A DNA stretch of 28,859 nucleotides from the IMG/VR virus record IMGVR_UViG_3300037486_000432, positions 1 to 28,859 of that record; one strand, written 5' to 3'. Under the pieces are notes generated by a model that was not told the DNA's origin, made no database searches, and was given only the letters and a program-made list of their open reading frames with translations. Positions 1 to 7,980 of the stretch are shown piece by piece. Within the stretch, counting starts at the first letter, position 1. Each line of letters begins with the position of its first letter. The translations under genes and the position numbers were made by a program. This stretch comes from a virus.

Positions 1-2805
1 CTCGTAGGGCACCTTGGCCAGCTCCTTGTTCGTCGGGTCCTTGACGGCCAGCGCGGAAAGCGCTTTGGTCCACCGAATCGCATTCGAGGCGACAACTTCC
101 GGCGAGTAGCCGAGGACTTGGATCTTTCCACCGCCTCGCTGTTCGACGCGATACGGGAAGAAAATCTTTCGCAGAGACGCGCGTTCCGCCTCGGGGATGT
201 TCCGGGCGGCCTCGATCTCGGCGCGTCGGGTCAAAAACTCGGCACTCGGGTCGCCGGCGGGCAGGCCCTGCGCGGACCGGTAGTCCGCCATGACCGCGCT
301 TCGGCCGGCGATGCCCTCGGCAACCGCGCCGAGGATTTCCCGTTGGCTTTGCGTCTGCCCGGGAAGCGGTTGATCCGGCGCGGAGGCCGCGATGTCTCGG
401 GCTTCCTGCGCCGACTGCGCGACCTGCTCGGGGGTCAGCGGCTCGGCTCCGCGCGGAAAAGCGGGAGGAGCGCCAACGCGCGGGGTCACGACAGGAGCCG
501 CAGGCTCAAGTCCTTTGGCCGCTTTGGTCACGGCTTCGACTGCCGCATAGCGTAGGGGCACGCCTTCGAGGCCGACTCGCTCCGCCAGGGGTTCTCCGCC
601 CAATGCGGAGACGATGCCGGCGGCCGCTCTGGCCATGGTTGCTGGAAAAGAGTTTGACTGGAGAGACGGGCCGAGATTACCCAGAACCGCATCCCACTGG
701 TCCGCCGCCAGCTCGCGGGCGATATACCGGTCGGCGATCTCGCGCCGGGCGGAGGGCTTCACGGCCTGCCGCCAGCCCTGGTTCTGGATCATTTCTTCGG
801 CGATCTCGCCGGCCGCTTTCTGAACTTCGGGGCTTTCGACAGGCAGCCGCATCGTGTCCGCCGTGTCCTTGGCGATCTGCTCAAGCGCGGCTTGTTCGCC
901 CCAGCCAGTCCGGTCCAGCAGAGCTTCCCGCCAGTCGATGTTGCGGGTGGCCATGTCGTCGGCGCTCACGCCAAATAACCGCGCCGTCTGGTCACGCCCG
1001 TAGGCTTCCCATTCCGACGGCGTGAAAGAGTTCTGCACGGCCTCGTCAACGGCCCTGTTGCCCGTTTCTCCGAGCACGTCTTGAATAGGATGGAAGGACT
1101 CGTGCGGGGCCGCGTCGATATTGCGGGCCACAACTACCCGCCGGCCGCCAGCTCTGGCCAGAAAGATGCCCTGAGCAGCGGCATTCCGCGCCGCGTCCGC
1201 CGGAGTCTGCCCCAGCTCGATCAACGCGCGGGTCATGCCCTCGGCGGTTGGGGTATAGAAGAAGTCGTCCGAGGCCCCAATGCGCCGGAGCATGTCCCGA
1301 ATACCGTTTACACGAAGCTGCACTCCCGGAGGAGCCGCGCGGTAGGCTTCCTGGTGGATCTGTTCAATTCCCGGAAACCGGCCGGAAGATGGCTGCACAA
1401 CGGAAACAGGCTTCCACGGCCGGGGAGCCACAATCTGTCCGCTCACGAGTTGCCGGCCGGCCCGGTAGGTGCCCCGGCCCAGGCCGAAGACCGTCCCCAA
1501 AGTGGCCGCGTTCGCGGTTTCCTGCGGGGTCTCGGACGTAGCCGCCGCCAAACCGACGTCCAGAGCGGCCCCTTTGGCCAGCTCGGAAGTGAATTTTGGA
1601 GCCGCTAAAGCAAGATCCCGGGCCAACTGCCCGTAGTTGCCCAGCGGAGCGCCCGTCCGGAGGTCCCGGCCGAAAGTGTCCAGCGCCTGGCCCCAGGTCT
1701 GCCCGCGTGCCGCGACTTTTTTCATAGTAGCGGCCACGCCTGCTCCAGACGTAGCGCCCATTACTGAACCCGCCCAGCCGCCTTTGGCCGCCCCTACCGC
1801 CGCGCCTACCGCTGGCGCAAAGGGAGCCGCCACTTTGGAAACCACGCTGGCTGCCTTAATGGCCTTTCCCGCCCCCTGGGTGGCCACACCTTCTGTCCAG
1901 GCCATTCCCTGGCCCGTCTTAGCCTCTAGCCAGGTGATGCCCTTCCCAAGAGCCGGCGGGGTGGCTTTGTGCAGACCGCCGAAAACCTTGCCGAAAGCCC
2001 ATAGGGACAGCGGGTCGCCCGCCGCCAGGGCGCTCGATTCCTCCGGCCGCAATGCTTTGCCCTTTTCCTCAAGCCCTTGCACCGTATACTTGCCCACTGC
2101 GGCGGATCCTAGGAAGCCGCCATGGCCCCGGGCAATCTCGTCCTGGGTCTCAAGCTGGCCCACCTTGGACCAGAGGTTGGCAATCTTCTCGTCCTGAGTG
2201 CGCTCGCCCATGAACGGGCGGCTGATCTTACCGGCGAGTCTACCGACTTGTTGCCCCAGTCCGGTCACCGCAAGCTCAGATCCGGCCCAGTTCTCGGCAA
2301 CCCGGCGCTGTGGGTCCCGGCCGATCAGCGCGTTGGCGTAGTTCCACACCTGCTTAGTGATACCCTTGGCAAAATGCCAAGCGGGAACTACGACTTCTTT
2401 GCCGACTTCGACGCCCTGTTTAAACACTTCACCCACGTCGCCTTCGGCCACTGCCTTAGCAGCTTCGGCAACCTGATGAATCACCGGGAAATCAGTCGGG
2501 ACAAACCCGCGCGTCTCCAGCCGGTCTTGAACCCCGGAGAATTTCGCGACGTTCGCCGGGTCCATGTAAAGCCGATCCCGGTTGGCGTAGAAGTATGACA
2601 CCGGATCGAATTGGCCCCGGGACTCGACGGCGAGATTGAAAAGCTCGTCCTCGGTCATATTCTCCATGGGCATCGGGCGGAGGCCCGCCGCTTGCGCCTC
2701 TGCCGTCAGGTCGGCAGTCGGGGGTTGTGGGGAAAGCGAAGCTTCCTCTTGCGGCGAAAGCGTGACGGGTCGAAGCCCGTATTCGGCTGGGTTAAAGTCT
2801 GCCAT
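1..2805 (-). CDS. Giant internal virion (DNA-ejection) protein, partial, with zincin-like motif
   Basis: An open frame of 935 codons runs from an ATG at 2805 to the left edge without a stop, so the C-terminus is missing. The protein is Ala/Gly-rich and mostly helical. A long hydrophobic Ala/Gly segment lies at about residues 315-361, of the kind seen in phage pilot proteins that enter the envelope. Residues 568-572 read HESFH (bases 1090-1104), preceded by a beta-strand-like RRVVVARNID run. This fits an HExxH zinc metallopeptidase core, as found in large polyvalent phage proteins. The third zinc ligand is not certain; E580 is one candidate. Its place at the end of a series of alanine-rich genes behind the tail genes resembles the T7 gp14-gp16 order. 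The start has no Shine-Dalgarno but lies 35 bases from a TTGACA box. The internal virion role is inference from context and composition, and the peptidase role is tentative. Confidence 0.75.
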   Translation of the reverse strand, partial: MADFNPAEYGLRPVTLSPQEEASLSPQPPTADLTAEAQAAGLRPMPMENMTEDELFNLAVESRGQFDPVSYFYANRDRLYMDPANVAKFSGVQDRLETRGFVPTDFPVIHQVAEAAKAVAEGDVGEVFKQGVEVGKEVVVPAWHFAKGITKQVWNYANALIGRDPQRRVAENWAGSELAVTGLGQQVGRLAGKISRPFMGERTQDEKIANLWSKVGQLETQDEIARGHGGFLGSAAVGKYTVQGLEEKGKALRPEESSALAAGDPLSLWAFGKVFGGLHKATPPALGKGITWLEAKTGQGMAWTEGVATQGAGKAIKAASVVSKVAAPFAPAVGAAVGAAKGGWAGSVMGATSGAGVAATMKKVAARGQTWGQALDTFGRDLRTGAPLGNYGQLARDLALAAPKFTSELAKGAALDVGLAAATSETPQETANAATLGTVFGLGRGTYRAGRQLVSGQIVAPRPWKPVSVVQPSSGRFPGIEQIHQEAYRAAPPGVQLRVNGIRDMLRRIGASDDFFYTPTAEGMTRALIELGQTPADAARNAAAQGIFLARAGGRRVVVARNIDAAPHESFHPIQDVLGETGNRAVDEAVQNSFTPSEWEAYGRDQTARLFGVSADDMATRNIDWREALLDRTGWGEQAALEQIAKDTADTMRLPVESPEVQKAAGEIAEEMIQNQGWRQAVKPSARREIADRYIARELAADQWDAVLGNLGPSLQSNSFPATMARAAAGIVSALGGEPLAERVGLEGVPLRYAAVEAVTKAAKGLEPAAPVVTPRVGAPPAFPRGAEPLTPEQVAQSAQEARDIAASAPDQPLPGQTQSQREILGAVAEGIAGRSAVMADYRSAQGLPAGDPSAEFLTRRAEIEAARNIPEAERASLRKIFFPYRVEQRGGGKIQVLGYSPEVVASNAIRWTKALSALAVKDPTNKELAKVPYE

Positions 2806-2840
2806 ACAGTTACAGGTGCCGAATCACGGCAAATTGTCAA
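2806..2840 (-). promoter_or_regulatory. Putative promoter for a leaderless transcript
   Basis: On the minus strand TTGACA (2835-2840) starts two bases after the TAA stop of the upstream gene and ends 29 bases before the ATG at 2805. A TAACTG lies close to the ATG, and no Shine-Dalgarno is present. A small TGCCG/CGGCA inverted repeat lies between the two. The same TTGACA placement precedes the HNH gene and the portal gene. If TTGACA is a -35 box, transcription would begin at or next to the start codon. Confidence 0.5.
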
Positions 2841-2842
2841 TC

Positions 2843-4438
2843 TTACTTTTTGAGATTCCGTTGGAAGGCTCGAAAAGGATTCACGAGGTCCGCGCCCATT
2901 TCCGCCCAGGGGTTCACTGGCGGCGATTCGAACCGGGGAGTATACCGGGGCTCGACGACCGGCGCGGCGTTAATCGGCGCGGATTTGACCGGCGCGACTG
3001 GAGCCGCCGCCGGAGCGGCGGGAGCCGCAGCGCCTGTGTCGGCTTCGAAAGTCTGACCGTCTTTCCTCCACAGAATCTTTCCGTCAGCGCGATACACTTT
3101 CTCAAAGCCGAGCGTCTCGGGGTCCCGCGTTCCTTTCTCGCCAGCCCATCCGGAGACTTTTGCGGCTCGCACCCGAATGGAATCATAATCTGCTTTCAAA
3201 TCGGGGGTGGCAGCGCCTCCAGCGGTAGCAATGTCGGAGATTACCTTTTCCATGTCGGCACGCAAAGTGGCCTTCGCGGACTGAACCGTGGAAGAGTCTC
3301 CCACCTTCGGAAAAAAAGTGCCCTCATACCACGACTGTTCCTTCGACGAAATTGCAGCGCCAGATTCCATACGGAGAACGCCTTGCGACCAAGCGTTTTT
3401 GGCTGCCTGATAAAGTTTGACGTTCTCGGATCTAAAAAATTCCGGGAGGTGCTCGTAAATGTAGGTTCCAACGGAAGCTGGATTGAACTGGCGACGGGCC
3501 AGTTCCTCCTGGATCTCGGCAGACGTAGCGAAGCGGCCCATTGACGACTTGGCGAGAATTTGCTTCTCGGTGCCCGGTTCCCCGCCCTCTCCGGGAACGG
3601 TAGTCATAACAATGCCCTCGGGGGTCATCTGGCCTACGCCTGGCGCGACAGTTGCGGCGGGAGCCGCAGCAGGAGCGGCGGAAGCCGCAGCCACGGTGCC
3701 CGGAGCGGTGTTCAGAAAAACATCGGGGCTCGCGGGTCGTCCCAGGGACTTCCACAGCGAAAGCGGAATGGCCGTCATCGGGTAAAGATTCTCGCGGAGC
3801 TTCATGGCTTGCGCGGGATTCAATCGCCCGCTCATATCCAGCACGCCCTGGCCCTTACCCTTTCCGACGGTGAATTCCTGGTCTTTCAACTGCTTGATCC
3901 GGTCATTAACGGACGACCGAAATAGCAGCAGCGGAGCAACGTCCTCTTCATAGACTTGCCGGATCCGCGCCTGGTCCGGAACGGTCAGCCCGGTCTTCGG
4001 ATCCTGCCGGACGGGTAACTCCACGCCGAGCATCGTAAACTGGTTCGCCACCGCGTCGATGGTCCCGAAGGACTCCGCTTGCGCGATCTTGCGGGCGGCT
4101 TCCGTTCGCCGCATTTCCTTAACGTAGGGCATTTCAGCGGCGTCAAGCTCCGCCTTCTGCACCCGCGCCTTCGCCTCCACGGCGGTGGCTTGCTGAACCG
4201 CCGCGCGGGCATCCCGTGCCGCCGGAGAAAGCTGCTCCTGGTAAAGCTGCTCTTCGGCCTTTTTCTTGAGCCGCGCTCGATTGTCAATGCGCCCGATGAT
4301 GTCGTCCGCCGTGACGAAGCCCTTGTGAAAAGCGTCGACGAGCGAGGACGTGCCGCGCGGTTCGACGGGTGGAAGCGAAATCAACTCCGATACGCGCGGT
4401 TGAACGACGTCTGTATTCTGTCCAGGTCCGGTTGCCAT
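2843..4438 (-). CDS. Putative internal virion protein (531 aa)
   Basis: No family is recognised with certainty. The 531-residue protein is rich in Ala, Glu, Lys and Gln. A predicted coiled-coil or helical stretch covers about residues 48-125 (KKKAEEQLYQEQ onward). Ala/Pro-rich low-complexity linkers lie near residues 245-270 and 465-490. There is no signal peptide and no clear membrane segment. It follows the 303-residue gene with the junction TAATATG and no Shine-Dalgarno, so translation is probably coupled. Lying between two other alanine-rich proteins and the giant partial protein, it is best read as part of the set of internal proteins ejected with the DNA. This is inferred from position and composition only. 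Confidence 0.7.
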   Translation of the reverse strand: MATGPGQNTDVVQPRVSELISLPPVEPRGTSSLVDAFHKGFVTADDIIGRIDNRARLKKKAEEQLYQEQLSPAARDARAAVQQATAVEAKARVQKAELDAAEMPYVKEMRRTEAARKIAQAESFGTIDAVANQFTMLGVELPVRQDPKTGLTVPDQARIRQVYEEDVAPLLLFRSSVNDRIKQLKDQEFTVGKGKGQGVLDMSGRLNPAQAMKLRENLYPMTAIPLSLWKSLGRPASPDVFLNTAPGTVAAASAAPAAAPAATVAPGVGQMTPEGIVMTTVPGEGGEPGTEKQILAKSSMGRFATSAEIQEELARRQFNPASVGTYIYEHLPEFFRSENVKLYQAAKNAWSQGVLRMESGAAISSKEQSWYEGTFFPKVGDSSTVQSAKATLRADMEKVISDIATAGGAATPDLKADYDSIRVRAAKVSGWAGEKGTRDPETLGFEKVYRADGKILWRKDGQTFEADTGAAAPAAPAAAPVAPVKSAPINAAPVVEPRYTPRFESPPVNPWAEMGADLVNPFRAFQRNLKK

Positions 4439-4439
4439 A

Positions 4440-5351
4440 TTAGAATCTCGGTAAAGCTACGCCGCCCACGGGGTTCATTGGGGCGATCCAGGCAGACTGC
4501 GAAATGACGTTGGGCCGCGCGGCGGCGGCGGCCACTTGGGTAGTTGCGCTGTCCGAACGCAACTGCGCTTCGAGGTCCATGATCTTCTGATCGAGTTTCT
4601 GCTGCTCGGATCCTTGATACATCCCGAAGGGGTTCTGTCCGATCCTGGCGCGAAGAGTTTGCGTCTGTTGCAACTGCTGCAAAAGTTGAGAGGGCCGGTT
4701 CACCGCTTTGGTTTCGGCCGCCGTCTTCTTGGCGGTCTCCTGGATGGCTCCGGCCTGGGAAGACTGCACCTCGGGCGACACGATGTAAGAGCCAAACGAC
4801 GCCTTCGCGCCGGGCTGAATCGCCGCCGCTCGCAGCGCTTCGTAAGCGGTGTAGTCGCCAGACTCGGCGGCCGCGAAAAGTCGGTTGAGCAAATCCTGCT
4901 GGAGCGCCCGCTTCTGATATTGCTCGGAGTTCAACGCGTCGATGGACGTCTGCAAATAGTCGGGCATGTTGGTCTGCTGATAGACACTGGCCCCTATTGG
5001 AACGTTGGCTGGGAGAGTCTGCGCCGGGCTGGAATAGGCCCGCGACCCGAGCGACGCGTCGGTAAGCTTCGTCGGCGTGGCGGCGAAGTCCTCCGCACCG
5101 TAGACCTTGGCCGGCGTTGCGTCGAATCGCTGGGTCCCCGCCGTGATGCCCTCGGGGTTTACCTGGTTCGCATATTTGTAAGAAGACGTCACGCCACCCG
5201 ATGGGGTGGACGAAGTAGGCTGCGCCGTCGACCGGCCAGGAGCCGTCAGGACCCCTCCGCTCACGCCGGAGGAAGCCGGCTGTTTCGAGCTCGCCCGAAG
5301 GTAGAGCGGAGTCACCGTGCTGGAAGTCCAGCCGCTAGAAGTATTCGCCAT
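4440..5351 (-). CDS. Putative internal virion protein (303 aa, Gln/Ser-rich)
   Basis: I start this gene at the ATG at 5351, not at the upstream in-frame ATG at 5567. It lies four bases after the stop of the preceding gene and has GAGG about eight bases before it, whereas the longer version would overlap that gene by more than 200 bases. The N-terminal 60 residues are Ser/Thr/Pro-rich and probably disordered. The centre (about 125-175) is helical. Residues 205-280 form a Gln/Ala-rich coiled-coil-like stretch with QLLQQLQQTQ. No enzymatic motif is visible. Position between two alanine-rich proteins suggests a minor internal virion protein, but the function is not recognised. Confidence 0.7.
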   Translation of the reverse strand: MANTSSGWTSSTVTPLYLRASSKQPASSGVSGGVLTAPGRSTAQPTSSTPSGGVTSSYKYANQVNPEGITAGTQRFDATPAKVYGAEDFAATPTKLTDASLGSRAYSSPAQTLPANVPIGASVYQQTNMPDYLQTSIDALNSEQYQKRALQQDLLNRLFAAAESGDYTAYEALRAAAIQPGAKASFGSYIVSPEVQSSQAGAIQETAKKTAAETKAVNRPSQLLQQLQQTQTLRARIGQNPFGMYQGSEQQKLDQKIMDLEAQLRSDSATTQVAAAAARPNVISQSAWIAPMNPVGGVALPRF

Positions 5352-5355
5352 AACG

Positions 5356-6333
5356 TTATCCTCGCGTCCAATCGCCGGATGCGCTGTAACCCAAGAACGG
5401 AGACGCGGCCATGCTGCTGGAACCGCCGCCACCTCCACCGGTCGGAAGGTAGCTAGCAGCTCCGCGAGCCGCCCCGCCGATGCCCTGCGCCCACGCGGAT
5501 CCGATATCCTTGGTGCCCTGCGCGGCCACATTCGCCTGCGTCTGCGCAAGCTGGTTGGTAGCTCCAACTCGGGCCAGCCAGATGTTGGCCACGCTTTGGC
5601 CGGACAAACCCGCCTCCGGAGTCTGGGAGGCCGCCGTCTGCAAAGCGCTCTGTGTTGCCGTCAGGTTGCTTAATTGAGATTGCTTGAGCGCCGGGAAAAG
5701 TCCCTGGAGAATGTTCGCCCGGGCCAGATCGAGATTCTGCGCCGTGTTGACCATTGCCTGCGCCCGCTGCTGGCGGTCCGCTTTCAATTCGAGAGCGGCC
5801 TTGCCGATAAGCTGGCGCTGCATCGTCCCGCCGATACCCTTGGAGGTCGCCGCGCCGGTCACCGAGCCGGTTCGTTCCAAACCCGCCTGCACAAGCTCGG
5901 CCTGCACATCGCGCGGGAGAGTCGCCCCAGCGTCCAGCTCCTCAAGCGCCGTGTCGATCAGCCGGTTTTTGATTTCAGTGAAATCGCCGGTCGTGCCCAT
6001 CGCCTCGGCGGCGGCTTGACTTCCCACCACGTCGCCGGCTCCGCCTTCGATTCCTTGCAACTGCCGAAGAATCGAATCGGATGCAGCATAGCGGGTGGCC
6101 GACAAGGACGGGTCGATTATGGCCTGCAAAGCGAGCTGATTTTTCGCTCGCTCCGTGTCGGCCCCTAACGCCTGCTCGTTGATCCGGGTTGGCTCCAGCT
6201 CCTTGTAGACAAAATCCCGCTGCTTCTCCAGGGCTTTGATCTGCATTTCGGTCGCCTTTTTAATAGCGCCCGCCTCAATTGCCGATCCCGCAAGGGATCC
6301 AACCGCCCCAAAAATTCCGCCAAAGTCGAACAT
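5356..6333 (-). CDS. Putative internal virion / pilot protein (325 aa)
   Basis: The N-terminus (residues 1-25) is a Gly/Ala-rich hydrophobic segment, MFDFGGIFGAVG, followed by a charged helix with KALEKQRDFVYKELEP. This layout is common in small ejection proteins of podoviruses (T7 gp14 or P22 gp7 type) that insert into the host envelope. The middle is an Ala/Gln-rich helix-forming region. The C-terminus holds a short Gly-Ser run (GGGGGGSSS, about 301-309). It starts two bases after the preceding stop, with AAAGG five bases before the ATG, a plausible Shine-Dalgarno. The family assignment rests on N-terminal architecture and gene order, not on a diagnostic motif. Confidence 0.72.
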   Translation of the reverse strand: MFDFGGIFGAVGSLAGSAIEAGAIKKATEMQIKALEKQRDFVYKELEPTRINEQALGADTERAKNQLALQAIIDPSLSATRYAASDSILRQLQGIEGGAGDVVGSQAAAEAMGTTGDFTEIKNRLIDTALEELDAGATLPRDVQAELVQAGLERTGSVTGAATSKGIGGTMQRQLIGKAALELKADRQQRAQAMVNTAQNLDLARANILQGLFPALKQSQLSNLTATQSALQTAASQTPEAGLSGQSVANIWLARVGATNQLAQTQANVAAQGTKDIGSAWAQGIGGAARGAASYLPTGGGGGGSSSMAASPFLGYSASGDWTRG

Positions 6334-6334
6334 G

Positions 6335-7186
6335 TTAGCCTTTCGTCAGGGTCCAGAGATAGATGCTCGGGGGATAGGGCACCGTCGACGCCTCCGCCGG
6401 CACTGCGCCGCCGTGAGTGTGGGTAGCCATGGAGATACTGTCCGTTTCGCCGATGATTTCTCGCGCAGCGCGATGCGCCACGCCAGCATTGGTCGTCAAA
6501 TCCGTCTCGGGTGCTCCTCCCGTGTCTTTCGTGGCCTGGCCAAGAAGCCGCCCGCGCCACGCCTGGTTGTCGCCACCGAGAAGCTGCCATCCGGGATTCC
6601 GGCGGAGCGCATCGGTCAGGCTTTCATGGGTCACCTGCTTGACGTCGCCGGGGCACCCGGCCACGGTCCGCCACATTCCGCGTTCCCACCAAATCAGGCA
6701 GGAAATGTCGGTGTCGTAAAACTGCTGGTATTCGAGCGGGTCGGCGGGACGGTTGGCCGTGCCACCCGAGAGAACAATGCTCACGTAAGGCATCCAGAAA
6801 GAACCGTTGTAGAGATACCAGCCGAGCGGGTTCCCGTAGTTGGGACTCGCCTGGGTGGCATCGGCGGTCGTGCGGAGCCAGATTGGCGGCGTGCTGGACG
6901 ATGGCGCAACCGCGCCGATCCAGAACCAGCGCGTCTCCGAGTCGGAGATATCGAGCGGCACGTAGCGCTTGATCCCGTCGTCGAAAACATACCACTTGAT
7001 GCCGTCGCGCAGCCAGGGGCCGACGTTCGACGTGGGTTCCGAATCGCCGATGTATATGAAATTGGTCCCTGTAGGAGAGACAATTTTCATGCGCCGGATG
7101 GCCTCTTCCATCAACCCTTGCGGGCTGGTCCGGAGCGTCTCCGGCAGCCGAGACATCTGTATTATGAGGTTCGTATCCTGGAGCAT
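6335..7186 (-). CDS. Tail collar-type fibre protein
   Basis: This 283-residue protein ends like phage tail-collar domain proteins. A THTH motif (255-258) with Gly and Pro after it leads to PYPPSIYLW (270-278), the usual terminus of collar or short-fibre domains. Before it comes a segment with WQLLGGDNQAWRGRLLGQA. The N-terminal half is rich in Trp, Tyr and Asp (for example DGIKWYVFDDG), suggesting beta structure that contacts the tail or carries receptor-binding loops. Family members are structural fibres, often trimeric. It begins just after the HNH gene stop with only an AGAAAG-like weak ribosome site, and precedes the internal virion genes. A receptor role is inferred. Confidence 0.75.
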   Translation of the reverse strand: MLQDTNLIIQMSRLPETLRTSPQGLMEEAIRRMKIVSPTGTNFIYIGDSEPTSNVGPWLRDGIKWYVFDDGIKRYVPLDISDSETRWFWIGAVAPSSSTPPIWLRTTADATQASPNYGNPLGWYLYNGSFWMPYVSIVLSGGTANRPADPLEYQQFYDTDISCLIWWERGMWRTVAGCPGDVKQVTHESLTDALRRNPGWQLLGGDNQAWRGRLLGQATKDTGGAPETDLTTNAGVAHRAAREIIGETDSISMATHTHGGAVPAEASTVPYPPSIYLWTLTKG

Positions 7187-7187
7187 T

Positions 7188-7928
7188 CTATCTGCTTTCT
7201 TTGCGCCCCTTGGCCAGATTGTCCCTGGCCCACAAAGGCTGCAAGTTTGAAAAGTGAAAGCACTTTTTCTGTTGTTCCCCGTCTGTCAAATCGAAACTCG
7301 CGCACGGCCGGATGTGGTCGATGTGCCAGCTCCCGTAGTTGTCCCAGGTCATGCCGGGCTGAAATTGCTGTTCGAGGTGCACCCGAAGTTCGGGGACCGA
7401 GCAGCCTAACAATTCCATGGTGTGGGCGGCTTTTGCGCCGATCCCACGAAGCGCGTTTTTAACCCGATTCCGGCAATTCAGCAGCACCCGAAAACCCGGG
7501 TCGTTCTTACAGCGGTCCCGCCGGTAGGTCACCACGTAAGCCTGCATTTTCTCCAGGTTCCGCTCCCGCCACGCATAAACGCCGGCGAGCACCTTCTCTG
7601 GGTTGGCGGCCCGCCACTTCCGATTCCATGCAAGGAACTTCCCCGGGTCGGCAGCATAGCTCGCTCGCTGCCGCTCCCGGGCCGCCGCAGCGGCTGTCTC
7701 CCGGTTGTTGGCATACCACTTCCGGCACGCCGCCCGGGCCTTCTCTCGGTTGGCGGCCTGCCATGCCCGGCTTGTCGCGGTATCCCTTTCCCGATTGGCC
7801 GCATGCCACTTCCGGCGTGCCGCATTAGCCTTCTCCGGGTTGGCGGCTCGCCACGCCCGCGCCGCCGCGAGCATCTTCTCCCGGTTGGCCAGGTAATACT
7901 GCCGCTTCTGTTCTTTTCTATCGCTCAC
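7188..7928 (-). CDS. HNH endonuclease with eight 15-residue repeats
   Basis: The C-terminal domain carries an HNH nuclease core. It has HIDH (202-205), then the conserved FxNLQPLW segment with N228 and a DNLAKG end (N237). HNH enzymes of this kind cut or nick DNA and are frequent free-standing homing nucleases in phages. The N-terminal half (about 12-135) consists of eight imperfect 15-residue repeats of the pattern xAANxEKxxAxxRxW, probably a basic helical DNA-binding array. The start is GTG at 7928. An overlapping ATG two bases upstream is out of frame and hits TGA at once. The gene lies between two fibre genes and has its own TTGACA promoter-like site, consistent with an inserted selfish element. 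Whether it still moves cannot be judged. Confidence 0.88.
   Translation of the reverse strand: MSDRKEQKRQYYLANREKMLAAARAWRAANPEKANAARRKWHAANRERDTATSRAWQAANREKARAACRKWYANNRETAAAAARERQRASYAADPGKFLAWNRKWRAANPEKVLAGVYAWRERNLEKMQAYVVTYRRDRCKNDPGFRVLLNCRNRVKNALRGIGAKAAHTMELLGCSVPELRVHLEQQFQPGMTWDNYGSWHIDHIRPCASFDLTDGEQQKKCFHFSNLQPLWARDNLAKGRKESR
7524..7895 (-). repeat. Imperfect 45-bp tandem repeats in the HNH gene
   Basis: Eight units, each about 45 bases, encode the repeat with the core AANREK/AANPEK and a terminal Trp. The DNA copies diverge but keep a common GGTTGGCGGC-like core on the plus strand. One unit (around residues 86-104) is expanded to 19 residues. The pattern points to expansion by unequal crossing-over or slippage followed by divergence. 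Confidence 0.8.
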
Positions 7929-7963
7929 ATCTAATTAGTGCCACGCGCTCGGCGGTTTGTCAA
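7929..7963 (-). promoter_or_regulatory. Putative promoter for a leaderless HNH transcript
   Basis: TTGACA (7958-7963, minus strand) lies in the 52-base gap before the HNH gene and begins 35 bases upstream of its GTG start. CACTAATTAG follows about 17 bases later. There is no Shine-Dalgarno. Spacing and flanks (TTGACAAA, then 17 bases, then CTAA) match the site upstream of the portal gene. Confidence 0.5.
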
Positions 7964-7980
7964 TCTCGTTTTTTCCAGGG

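Noticed and set aside
5352-5567. Upstream extension of the 303-residue gene to an ATG at 5567
   Set aside because: It would overlap the previous gene by more than 200 bases and its translation is Arg/Pro-rich; the ATG at 5351 has a ribosome site.
6236-7462. Plus-strand frame of about 400 codons across the collar-type fibre and part of the HNH gene
   Set aside because: It overlaps two well supported minus-strand genes and has an Arg/Pro/Gly-rich translation typical of antisense of high-GC coding sequence.
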